Source: an uncultured bacterium (GTDB lineage Bacteria > Bacillota > Clostridia > Lachnospirales > Lachnospiraceae). From it: DNA of 64,000 nt. Both the position numbers and the translations under genes were made by a program. The notes beneath the pieces were generated by a model. It was not told the origin of the DNA and did no database searches. It saw only the letters and a program-made list of their open reading frames with translations. The stretch spans positions 88,994 through 152,993 of the forward strand of contig CANDBT010000004.1 of NCBI GenBank assembly GCA_947383005.1. Reading direction: 5' to 3'. Shown here piece by piece: positions 17,376 through 26,204 of the stretch. How positions within the stretch are numbered: position 1 is the stretch's first letter; each line of letters begins with the position of its first letter.

Positions 17376-18074
17376 ATGGCTGTTTTGAAAAATTTGGATT
17401 GGAGCCCCTTATATATTTCTTTAAAAACAGGGATTGCTGCGACAATAATCTGTTTTTTTGCCGGCATATTTACAGCAGAGAAAGTGATGAAATTGCCGCC
17501 GGCAAAGAAAGCGCTTGCAGACGGGATTCTGACGATGCCGCTGGTGCTTCCGCCGACGGCGGCAGGATTTTTCCTGCTGCTGTTATTTAGCAGAAGAAGG
17601 CCCCTGGGAATATTTCTGTTCCAGAATTTTAATATCAAGGTGGTGCAGACCTGGCTTGGATGCGTCATTGCGGCGAGTGTCATTGCCTTTCCCCTGATGT
17701 ACAGAAATGCCCGCGCGGCATTTGAGCAGGTAGATGGAAACCTGATCTATGCGGGAAGAACCCTGGGCATGTCGGAATTTCGGATTTTCCGAAAGGTTGT
17801 GCTTCCGGAAGCGGGGCCGGGCATTGTTTCCGGGACTATCCTGACCTTTGCACGGGCACTGGGGGAATACGGCGCGACCTCCATGCTGGCAGGAAATATT
17901 CCGGGAAAGACGGGAACCATATCCCAGAAAATCGCCATGGTGATTCAGGACGGAGATTACCAGACAGCAGGCGTGTGGGTGGCAATTGTCCTTTTTATTG
18001 CTTTTATGGCTGTTTTTTTTATGAATCTGGCCGCAGGGAAAAGAAGGAAAAATATCAGGAAATGGCGGGAGTAA
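17376..18074 (+). CDS. modB: Molybdate ABC transporter permease
   Basis: A 232-residue inner-membrane permease with several hydrophobic segments and the cytoplasmic coupling motif around RTLGMSEFRIFRKVVLPEA, which contacts the ATPase. Ends in a basic tail. Six bases separate it from modA and three from modC, so the three are co-translated. Confidence 0.92.
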   Translation: MAVLKNLDWSPLYISLKTGIAATIICFFAGIFTAEKVMKLPPAKKALADGILTMPLVLPPTAAGFFLLLLFSRRRPLGIFLFQNFNIKVVQTWLGCVIAASVIAFPLMYRNARAAFEQVDGNLIYAGRTLGMSEFRIFRKVVLPEAGPGIVSGTILTFARALGEYGATSMLAGNIPGKTGTISQKIAMVIQDGDYQTAGVWVAIVLFIAFMAVFFMNLAAGKRRKNIRKWRE

Positions 18075-18077
18075 AGG

Positions 18078-19142
18078 ATGGCAGTATATATAGAAATAAA
18101 AAGGAAATGGGAAGGATTTTCTATAGAACTGCAGGTGAAAAGCAGCGCAAAACGCATCGGGATCCTGGGGGCTTCCGGCTGCGGGAAGAGCATGACCTTG
18201 AAGATAATTGCCGGGATCGAGACTCCTGGGGAAGGAAGAATCCAACTGGGTCCGCGTATACTTTTTGATTCAGAAAGCAGGATTAATATAAAGCCCCAAA
18301 AGAGAAATGTCGGCTATCTTTTCCAGAATTATGCACTCTTTCCCGCCATGACCGTGGAAGAGAATATCGCTGCAGGCATAAAGGGAAACAAGGCGGAAAG
18401 GAAAAGGCGGGTTCGGGAAATGACAGAACGATTCCGCCTTGCCGGGCTGGAAAAACGGCTTCCCGGGGAGCTTTCCGGAGGGCAGCAGCAGAGGACTGCG
18501 CTTGCAAGGATTATGGCCTATGAGCCGGAGATGATTCTTCTGGACGAGCCTTACACGGCTCTTGACGGGTTCCTCCGCGACAGGCTGGAGCAGGAGCTTC
18601 TTACGATGCTGGACGATTATCAGGGAACTGCTATTTTGGTTTCCCATAACCGGGATGAAATCTACCGCTTCAGTGAAGATTTGCTTATTATGGAAGACGG
18701 AAAAGCCGCTGTTTTTGGAAAAAGCAAAGATATCTTTGAAAATCCCCGGAAAATTGCCGCAGCCAGGCTGACTGGCTGTAAGAATATCTCAAGGGTGGAA
18801 ATTCTGAACCCGCATTCAATGCGGGCATTGGATTTTGGCATTACGCTGCATACGGTAAGGGAAATTCCCGGGGATACGTCGGCCGTCGGTTTCCGGGCCC
18901 ATGAATTTGTCCCGATATGGGGGAAGCGGCAGAAGAATTGTATCCGGGTGCAAGTGGAAAGCAGGGCAGAGCTTCCTTTTGAGTGGAAGTATTATCTTAA
19001 ACCAGAAACAGAAGAAGGGCGCAGGGGAGGGGAATCCCTTTGCTGGTTCATACAAAAAGATAAGTGGCAAGAGCTTTCCGAAAGAGGGCTGCCGGATTAT
19101 CTGCAGTTTTCTGAGGGGAAGCTGTTGTTTTTAAAAGAATAG
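18078..19142 (+). CDS. modC: Molybdate ABC transporter ATP-binding protein
   Basis: A 354-residue ATPase. Seen: Walker A GASGCGKS at 31-38, Q-loop LFQNYALFP, signature LSGGQQQR, Walker B LLDEPYTALD and a C-terminal extension from about residue 235. That extension is where ModC proteins carry a molybdate-sensing MOP-like domain. It closes the molybdenum block; no clear terminator follows immediately. Confidence 0.92.
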   Translation: MAVYIEIKRKWEGFSIELQVKSSAKRIGILGASGCGKSMTLKIIAGIETPGEGRIQLGPRILFDSESRINIKPQKRNVGYLFQNYALFPAMTVEENIAAGIKGNKAERKRRVREMTERFRLAGLEKRLPGELSGGQQQRTALARIMAYEPEMILLDEPYTALDGFLRDRLEQELLTMLDDYQGTAILVSHNRDEIYRFSEDLLIMEDGKAAVFGKSKDIFENPRKIAAARLTGCKNISRVEILNPHSMRALDFGITLHTVREIPGDTSAVGFRAHEFVPIWGKRQKNCIRVQVESRAELPFEWKYYLKPETEEGRRGGESLCWFIQKDKWQELSERGLPDYLQFSEGKLLFLKE

Positions 19143-19501
19143 GCATATGGTGTTGCTACAGGTTTTTGACAAGCTGTCTGTCAATACTTTTTGGACGGTG
19201 CCGGTGAGGTCTTTTTCAATTCGCTAAATCGCCAGGGGGTATCCGCAGATTTTGGATGATTAGGGGAGCATTTGTTTTCGATTAAAGATGCTGTGGTGGC
19301 TATAGATGGGACGGCATTTCTTCTTTTGTCAGCATATTGACGCCTCCACAAGTTCAAATTTAAATGTTACACATAAATTGTAATCACAAGAAACATCGGG
19401 CAATGCCCGATGTTTAAAACTGGACGGAAGCGGTTTTATAAGTAGGCTTGAACCTATATGATTATGTTAAGATTCTATTGGGATATCGTATTGGCGTAAT
19501 T

Positions 19502-19705
19502 CTAGTACTACCTTGCGGAAATTTCAGTGAATTCAGCACTCGCTGTTTCCGCCCTCTGCACGCCTGCAAAGCTAGACGTAGGCACCGCTACGTTGCTAAT
19601 GTTCAGCAAGGACCGGAACGGAGTGTAGAACGTCGCTTTGCAGACGCACAGATGACGAAAATATCAAGCACTGTATTCACCATTATTTTCGCAATGCAGT
19701 ACTAG
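19502..19705. mobile_element. MITE copy 1, IS5-like target (CTAG)
   Basis: CTAG (19502-19505) and CTAG (19702-19705) flank a 196-bp element whose ends, TACTACCTTGCG and the inverse of TACTGCATTGCG, form imperfect inverted repeats over about 35 bp. No coding capacity. CTAG fits the YTAR target of the IS5 group. Confidence 0.6.
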
Positions 19706-19944
19706 TACAGCGTTGCATTAATTCTCGAGTAATCAGCACTCGCTGTTTGTGCCATTGCCGCGTTGGTCTACGCTCCGCTTCGGTCCGTGCTAAACGTGTG
19801 CCACTGGCACACAGCACCGTCAGTTAACGATGCCACCGCAGAGTCTGCTCCAGCGAAGCGAGGGTATCGCCTTCTTCTTCCGCCTTGCACTGACGCAAAA
19901 CATCAAGCACGGATTACTTCAAGATTAATGCAACGATGTACTAG
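19702..19944. mobile_element. MITE copy 2, sharing a CTAG with copy 1
   Basis: A 235-bp related element between CTAG at 19702-19705 and CTAG at 19941-19944, with ends TACAGCGTTGCATTAAT and the inverse of TACATCGTTGCATTAAT. It abuts copy 1, the two sharing one CTAG. Part of its inside repeats copy 1 (CAGCACTCGCTGTTT). Confidence 0.6.
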
Positions 19945-20290
19945 ACACAGATATAGTGATTTATGATATCGAAATATCTTCAGAAATCATGGAATATATC
20001 CTTCCAGAGTAACTTTATCGTTTTTCAGACCAACAACATTGTTAATTTCCCTGGATAGATAGGTTAGCATGATTCCTTTGGAGACGGGGCTCCGCGCCCC
20101 AGAGGGTGTACGTGAAAATAAAATTGTTGAAGATTTTAAATTTTGCCCCATTTTCGGCTCAAAAAAGGCCATATTCGCCGATCTGACAGGGACCTTATTT
20201 GCAGCAACTTCTTCAAAATCGCTATATTTTCCGCACCACAAAAAATAGCCGGAAATTTATGCAATACCAACAAAAATATAAGAAAAAATC

Positions 20291-20437
20291 ATGAGAAAGC
20301 TAGCCTTACCTGATGAAATTTTACTAAGTATCCAGCAGCCCGCCCGCTACATCGGCGGCGAGGACATGTGCGTCAAGGATCCGAAAAACGTGGCCATCCG
20401 TTTTGCCATGTATTTTCCGGACGTGTCCGTTGGGTGA
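20291..20437 (+). pseudogene. N-terminal fragment of a B12-binding radical SAM protein
   Basis: A 48-codon open frame beginning MRKLALPDEILLSIQQPARY and ending RFAMYFPDVSVG before a TGA. This is the conserved start of the roughly 600-residue radical SAM family (TIGR03960-type) that normally continues after FPDVYE. Everything after the first 46 or so residues is missing, so it is a truncated relic, not a functional gene. Confidence 0.7.
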
Positions 20438-20729
20438 GTGTTGATACGTTTGGTGTACTATATATTGTAGTGATATGTTTACATAAAATGAATATATTAT
20501 ATGTTTTGGAATAGGACGAACAAATTTGAAGTGTTGAAAAAATAAATTTGTTGAAAAATTGCGGAGTTTTAAAACAGTAAAAATCAGATCAAAATGAGGA
20601 TCCATATTAAGCAAATAGGAAAAGAGGCGGCGTAAGAAAGTTATATATGGTAATTGCATAAAAATTTAAAAATATGAATAAAGATTAGTTGGTACACAAT
20701 ATACTTTGATACTTTTTAGTTCCCTTAAA

Positions 20730-20768
20730 AGCAGGAGGCCATGACAAGCATGGCTCCCAGCTTTTTTC
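20730..20768 (+). terminator. Intrinsic terminator
   Basis: GGAGGCCATG pairs with CATGGCTCC (one bulge), followed by CAGCTTTTTTCGG. It may be left from a lost gene downstream of the radical SAM fragment. Confidence 0.6.
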
Positions 20769-20843
20769 GGTTATTAAGGACCATTTTTAAATAGGATATT
20801 TTCCTTTGAATCATGAAAGTTCTGTATATAGGCTCGTTTAACA

Positions 20844-20872
20844 TTGAATTGCCTGGGAAAACTTGTTATACT
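20844..20872 (+). promoter_or_regulatory. Sigma-70-type promoter of the AAA-ATPase/nuclease gene
   Basis: TTGAAT (20844-20849), 17-bp spacer, TATACT (20867-20872). The predicted start near 20879 leaves a short leader before the ATG at 20903, which rules out the earlier in-frame ATG at 20813. Confidence 0.6.
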
Positions 20873-20902
20873 ATGGATAGAAGAAAGGGGACATCAACAA
20901 TT

Positions 20903-22585
20903 ATGGCAAGAATCATTGGCATTGGACATCAGGATTTTACCGAACTGATTGCAAGTGGATGTTTTTATGTGGACAAGACAGAGTTCATCCGGGAGTGGTG
21001 GGAAAACCAGGATGTGGTTACTTTGATTGCCCGCCCCCGCCGTTTTGGAAAAACGCTGAATATGAGTATGCTGGAGCGCTTTTTCTCTGTAGAATATAAA
21101 GGGCAAGGGAAGATATTTGAAGGCCTCTCTATATGGAAGGATAAAACATTTCAGGAGCTTCAAGGGACTTATCCGGTGATTGCGCTTAGTTTTGCTGATG
21201 TGAAGGAAGTAACATTCCCTACAGCTAGAGAAAAAATCTGTCAGATTATAAAAATGGTTTTTGGAAAGTATCGGTTTTTGCTGGACAGTGATGTTCTGGG
21301 AGAAGATGAAAAGGAAGACTTTCGCAAGATTTCTGCCGTTCCGGAAAACAGTACGATTACTCTTTCCTTAAAGATGCTGTCCCTTTATCTTTCCCGTTAC
21401 TATGGAAAGAAGGTGATCCTTCTTCTGGATGAGTATGATACACCTATGCAGGAAGCTTATGTGAACGGATACTGGGATGAAATGGCTGCCTTTATCCGAA
21501 GCCTTTTCAATTCAACTTTTAAAACAAACCCATATCTTTTTCGGGCTGTCATGACTGGAATTACAAGGATCAGCCGAGAATCTGTCTTTTCTGATCTGAA
21601 TAATCTAACGGTAATAACGACAACATCCGAGATTTTTGAGGACTCCTTTGGATTTACACAGCAGGAGGTATGGAACGCCTTGGAGGAATATGATTTGTCT
21701 GGACAAAAAGAATCGGTGAAGGCCTGGTATGACGGTTTTGTTTTTGGTAAGAAAAGGGATATTTATAATCCCTGGTCTATCATCAATTATCTTAAAACGA
21801 AAAAACTATCCTGCTATTGGGCCAATACCAGCAGCAACAGCTTAATGGGAAAGCTGATCCGGGAGGGGAGTCCGGCTGTAAAAGAGACCATGGAGGAGCT
21901 TTTGAAAGGACGGAAACTCTGTACAACCATTGATGAGCAGATTGTTTTCAGCCAGTTGGAGTACAGCGAGAGCGCTGTGTGGAGTCTGTTTCTGGCAAGT
22001 GGATATTTGAAAGCAGACAGTCATCGGTTCGATGAGGAATTTGGAATAGAGGAATATGAACTGAGTCTGACCAATAAGGAAGTCCGTATAACATTTGAGA
22101 AGATGATACGAGATTGGTTTGGGAAGTCAGTAAAGGAATACAATGGATTTATCAAAGCATTATTACAAGGCAATACGAAGGAAATGAATGCTTATATGAA
22201 CCGGATTACCCTGAGTACTTTCAGCTATTTTGATACAGGAAACCGTCCGTCAGGATCAGAGCCGGAACGTTTCTACCACGGATTTGTATTAGGACTTATG
22301 GTGGAACTGGCTGATCGGTATGTGATTACATCTAATCGGGAAAGTGGGTTTGGAAGATATGATGTGATGTTAAAGCCACGGAAAAAAGAGGACCATGGGA
22401 TTATTCTGGAATTCAAGGTCTATGACCCGGATGACGAAGAGAGTCTGGAGGATACCGTGAAAGCAGCTTTAAAGCAGATTGAAGATAAGAATTATAAATC
22501 AGCCTTAATGGCAGAAGGGATTAGTGAAGATAGGATTAGAAAATATGGTTTTGGATTTGAAGGCAAGAGTGTTCTAATTGGATAA
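20903..22585 (+). CDS. AAA-ATPase-like / PD-(D/E)XK nuclease family protein
   Basis: A 560-residue protein of the family pairing an AAA-ATPase-like domain with a C-terminal PD-(D/E)XK nuclease-like domain, greatly expanded in Lachnospiraceae and Bacteroidetes. Seen: N-terminal FYVDKTEFI, Walker A-like RPRRFGKT at 44-51, Walker B ILLLDEYDTPMQ, and C-terminal GRYDVML...ILEFKVYD giving the Asp and Glu-x-Lys of the nuclease fold. The start at 20903 lies just after a promoter. The biological role of the family is not settled; mobile-element or defence roles have been suggested. Degraded relatives lie at 41468 and 41962. Confidence 0.82.
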   Translation: MARIIGIGHQDFTELIASGCFYVDKTEFIREWWENQDVVTLIARPRRFGKTLNMSMLERFFSVEYKGQGKIFEGLSIWKDKTFQELQGTYPVIALSFADVKEVTFPTAREKICQIIKMVFGKYRFLLDSDVLGEDEKEDFRKISAVPENSTITLSLKMLSLYLSRYYGKKVILLLDEYDTPMQEAYVNGYWDEMAAFIRSLFNSTFKTNPYLFRAVMTGITRISRESVFSDLNNLTVITTTSEIFEDSFGFTQQEVWNALEEYDLSGQKESVKAWYDGFVFGKKRDIYNPWSIINYLKTKKLSCYWANTSSNSLMGKLIREGSPAVKETMEELLKGRKLCTTIDEQIVFSQLEYSESAVWSLFLASGYLKADSHRFDEEFGIEEYELSLTNKEVRITFEKMIRDWFGKSVKEYNGFIKALLQGNTKEMNAYMNRITLSTFSYFDTGNRPSGSEPERFYHGFVLGLMVELADRYVITSNRESGFGRYDVMLKPRKKEDHGIILEFKVYDPDDEESLEDTVKAALKQIEDKNYKSALMAEGISEDRIRKYGFGFEGKSVLIG

Positions 22586-22646
22586 ATACAGTGAAAATTA
22601 ACACTGCGAAGATTTATAATTTTTAGCAAGAAAGGGAGATAGAAAA

Positions 22647-22999
22647 ATGATGGAAGATAAGAACATTACATTTAATATGAATGGTGGACAGCTTAATTAT
22701 GCGAGAGATAATGGAACAATTTATGCCACACAGAATAATGGAGACAATACCAATAGCTTGGATATTATTTTAAAAGAAATTATTGAAAATTTATCAGGTA
22801 TAGAAAAAAAGAGGCAGATAAGATTAGAGATGTTGTAGATATGGCGAAGGAGGAATTGGTGAAACCAGAGCCCAAAGTGAGCAGATTAAGAAATTGTGTT
22901 ACTTTAATAGCTCCAATGCTTACGATTGCAAATGGGATACCGGCTTTGGCAAATAGTTTACAGAAATTAGTGGACTATATTAAACCATTTATCCGTTAG
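22647..22999 (+). CDS. Small motif protein, partner of the STAND ATPase; frame broken at a slippery heptamer
   Basis: The zero frame gives 63 residues (stop at 22838). A -1 shift at A_AAA_AAG (22805-22811) continues into an open frame to 22999, giving 117 residues that end 10 bp before the next start codon. Residues 7-31 carry the shared motif (NGGQLNYARDNGTIYATQNN). The shifted part ends in a hydrophobic/amphipathic stretch (CVTLIAPMLTIANGIPALAN) that could touch membranes. Either programmed frameshifting or a mutation in the A-run explains the break. I do not recognise a named family. GGGAG lies about ten bases before the start. Candidate effector or signalling partner, by inference. Confidence 0.6.
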
Positions 23000-23009
23000 G
23001 AGATACATT

Positions 23010-25430
23010 ATGAAAGAGGATACCACAGACAGTTTAATTCTAAATATTCTTCCCGGAGGTCAAGTTAATTATGCAACAGATAATGCGACTATAAATGCAT
23101 ATCAAAATATTACAATAGATGCCAGCACTTTTCAAAAGAAATTATCATCAGCGCCAATAAAAAATTCATGTTTTGTGGGAAGAAATGATGAGGAAGATGA
23201 AATTATTGAAATTCTATCAAAGAATCACAGAGTATTAATTAACGGAGTAGGGGGGATAGGAAAAACAGCGTTAGCGAAGAAGATATATTTTGATTACGAA
23301 AGTAAATACAAGCATATAGCATGGATTGAATTTAAGAGTAGCTGGACAGAATCTCTTATCTCTTCATTGTTTACTGCAAATTTCAACTTTTCAGAGAAAA
23401 ATACTGAAGATGAAAAGTATGAAAAAATCTTTCAGTTTTTATCCAACTTGAAGGGAGATATATTAATAATAATTGATAATTTTAATTCAATTGGACCAGG
23501 AGATTTATTTGAGATTTTTAAATTGTCAAATGCGGATATTCTTATAACTTCCAGATGCCAACCTGTGGGAATACCTGTCTATAGACTAGATCCGCCAAAT
23601 GAAGAAGAATGCAAAAGGATATTTAAAGAAAATTATTTCCTTAAGGACTCATTGACGTTTGAAGAAGATCTGATAATTGAGGATATTATAAACAGATCTC
23701 AAAGATATACATTAGCGATTGAGTTAATTGCTAAGTCTATTTGTTATATAAATAGAAGCATTAGCGAATTTTGGGATGATCTAAAAGCACAGAATTATCA
23801 GCTAAAAGAGCTGAATTTACAAGCCAACTCTGATTGGAATAATCGATTTATAAATGAGGATATTTCTTCACAGATTAGTAAAGTATATGAGTTAGCGGTC
23901 TTAACAGATGAAGAAAGGACTGTGGCTCAGTTGCTGAGTATTTTACCCCCTTTTTCAAAAATATTATTATCAGATTTGAAGTGCTGGGTACCATTTTCAA
24001 GTACAAATACTATAGTGGTACTATCAAATAAAGGATGGGTAACTTGCGAAAATCGAGAAGTTTATATGCATGAAATTATAAGTAGTTGCATTAGTGAATA
24101 TAATTCAATTACGTTTCATCAATGTGAACTATTGATGGCAGATTTAGAAAGAAAATTACAGCTAGGACCACAAATTGATACAGTAAATTGTGTTAAATAT
24201 GCAGATTATATCTATAATATTATTGGAATCAAAAAAGAAGATTATATGTTCTGTCGTCATTTATCGGTAAAAGAAGCCGCTTTGGTATTTAAGGAAGTTG
24301 GTAAATATGATTTATCAAAGGGACTTTTAGATATTATTATTTCATGTTATCAAAATGATAGTGATGAAAACAAATTAATTTTGGCTGAACTTTATAATAA
24401 TTATTCCAAGGTCTATAGTATGGAATCCGATATTCCTATGGCATTAAAAATGGCTCAGCATGCGGAATCCCTTATAGACTCCATTAATAATGATTATTCT
24501 CCAAATTATTATTTTCAGAAAATGATTATTAAAAAAACGGTTGGTATGCATTTTGCCCATCTGAAAAATAATGAGGAAGCATTAGAAAAAATGCGGGAAG
24601 CAATAAAAATCTCAAATAGCGTAAATGAATCACAAAAGCATCAAATTGCTAATCTTTATTCTGATTACTCGTTACTGCTATATGATACTGGAAATATATG
24701 TGATAGTATAAATACATATCAAAAAGTAATATAGCTATATGATGAATGTGGAATCACTAAATATAGTCCTTGGAGAAATACTACTTATACAAACTATGCT
24801 GACTCGTTAATTTTAAATAGCCAATATGAAGATGCTATTTATTATGAATTTCAGGCATTAATTGGTAAGTATAATTGTTATAACGAGGACAACTTGGCAA
24901 TAGCGAATGCTTTACTTGGAATGGGACATATTTACCGGACCGAAAAGCGATTATGGGACATCGCTGCAATGTTTTATTCAAAAGCAGCAAACATTTATAA
25001 AATGGTAAGCTCTGTATGTGATGGATATTGTGATTCAATTGCCTGCTTTGCAATGGTTACAGACAATCATGAGTTACCATTAATGATTTACGAAATTATA
25101 ATGAGTAATACTACTAAAGTATATCTAATATCTACTATGGCTAATGTTATGTATTCTCTTAAAGAATTCTATCCAGATAAAATGATTTTGGTAGGGGAAA
25201 AAGTAATAGATATGTTAAAAAATTTTGAAAAAGGACATGTTGCAGAACAATTGATTTATGCTCTTATGGGTGAGACATATTATAAACTAGATAAAAAAAT
25301 GAAAGCGAAAGAGTGCCTATTGAAATCTATTAATAAGAGAATGATTCCAACCTCCTATTATTATAAAGAAAGTATAAATATTTTAAGCAAAATACCTTCT
25401 ATGATAGATGAAACGGCTCTAGGAGACTGA
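23010..25430 (+). pseudogene. NLR-like STAND NTPase (NB-ARC + TPR) with internal amber stop
   Basis: One 806-codon frame interrupted by TAG at 24732-24734, with the same frame open on both sides. Seen: N-terminal shared motif at residues 9-33 (LPGGQVNYATDNATINAYQN); NB-ARC ATPase with Walker A GVGGIGKT at 79-86, Walker B DILIIIDNF and ILITSR; a winged-helix-like region near 340-370; and C-terminal TPR-like helices that run across the stop. STAND proteins are signal-activated switches, used in bacterial antiphage defence. As written, translation yields 574 residues lacking the last 230 of the sensor region. Single base change from a Glu, Lys or Gln codon would restore it. AGGAGA precedes the start. 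Confidence 0.72.
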
Positions 25431-25499
25431 TTAATTCAGGCTAAGATAATTATATCCTGAAAGACTTTTGATGTATAAAATATGAATTAGAGGGAAGTT

Positions 25500-25970
25500 A
25501 TGAGAAAAGACAGCGAATTATTCTTAAGAAGAGTTTTGAAATATAGAAGAGAAATCAATAAAGATAGTTTTATTATTAGTTATCGCTTCTTTGAGGAAAT
25601 ACCAAGTATTGAAACAGCGATATTCGATATTTTAAAAGATTTGATCGCAAATGATTGCCTTACAAGTAAAAGTGGTGTATTGGATTGAGAAGGGGACATT
25701 TCTATTAATTTAACTTTAGATGGAATTACATACTTTGATAAAGGAATGCAGAGTAATTCTGCTATTGTATTTAATATCTCTGGCGGTCAAGTAAATATTG
25801 CAAGGGATAGTAGTAAAATTGAGGCTGTTATTAGTAATTGTCCTAAACCAGAATTCGTTAAGAAAGGAGAATCCGATAATAATCTGAAAACAGATGAAAT
25901 ATTACTAGATAAGGTAAAAATGACAAGGAATAAGAAGGTCCATCTTCCTATAATCGATTTACGGCGCTAA
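25500..25970 (+). pseudogene. Third motif protein (winged-helix-like + shared motif) with internal opal stop
   Basis: A 156-codon frame split by TGA at 25686-25688. The first 62 residues look helical, and the sequence after the stop (ISINLTLDGITYF) completes what looks like a winged-helix wing. The shared motif follows (FNISGGQVNIARDSSKIEAV), aligned position for position with the small protein at 22647. The last codons lie inside a tandem repeat at 25951, so the native C-terminus is probably replaced. GAGGGAAG precedes the start. Possible readthrough cannot be excluded, but a nonsense mutation (for instance from GGA) is simpler. Confidence 0.6.
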
Positions 25971-26115
25971 GGACGCGCCTTTTATCAAAATTTGCTTTGC
26001 AAATTATGATAAGTTATATTACAGGAACCGCTACGCGAACCCTGTAATCGGATTTACGGCGCAAATGACGCGCCTTTTATCGGAAATCGCTTCGCAATTT
26101 CCGATAAGTTATATT
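25951..26115. repeat. Two tandem copies of a roughly 70-bp palindrome-bearing repeat
   Basis: Copy 1 (25951-26020) and copy 2 (26045-26115) share TTTACGGCGC, GACGCGCCTTTTATC and GATAAGTTATATT, and each contains a hairpin closed by TTATC/GATAA. They differ in the hairpin arms, which changed in a paired way, suggesting the folded form is kept. The STAND-module gene 3 runs into copy 1. Confidence 0.6.
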
Positions 26116-26150
26116 GTTACATTCTTTCAAATTTTCCAGCAACCAGAATA

Positions 26151-26204
26151 ATGCAGTAAGAAAAAGCAATCATCAAGTTTGACGATTGCTTTTTCTTACT
26201 GCAT
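26151..26204. terminator. Bidirectional terminator-like hairpin straddling the treR stop codon
   Basis: Perfect 21-bp stem (26151-26171 with 26184-26204) with a 12-nt loop. The stem itself contains A5/T5 runs. The last codons of treR lie in the right arm and its stop in the loop. Confidence 0.6.

Larger units (their letters stand above)
19143..20290. other. Long non-coding stretch with mobile mini-elements
   Basis: No intact gene. It contains unrecognised possible coding debris at about 19180-19270, a perfect 12-bp hairpin with a one-base loop at 19391-19415 (AAACATCGGGCA/TGCCCGATGTTT), the two mini-elements at 19502-19944, and an 84-codon minus-strand frame at 19987-20241 that resembles nothing I know. 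Confidence 0.5.
20438..20902. other. 465-bp gap before the AAA-ATPase gene
   Basis: AT-rich, no gene seen. It contains an inverted repeat ACAAATTT/AAATTTGT near 20518-20550, a terminator-like hairpin at 20730-20768 and the promoter of the next gene at 20844-20872. Confidence 0.5.

Noticed and set aside
19987-20241. 84-codon minus-strand frame
   Set aside because: No ribosome site, homology or domain recognised, and it lies in a repeat-rich gap; not annotated as a gene.
22805-22811. Frameshift dismissed outright as sequencing error
   Set aside because: A homopolymer error is possible, but the break falls on a canonical slippery heptamer in the right phase, so the case is reported as open.
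25686-25688. TGA as a selenocysteine codon
   Set aside because: No selenocysteine insertion hairpin was recognised and the family context (winged-helix-like) gives no reason for a catalytic selenium residue.
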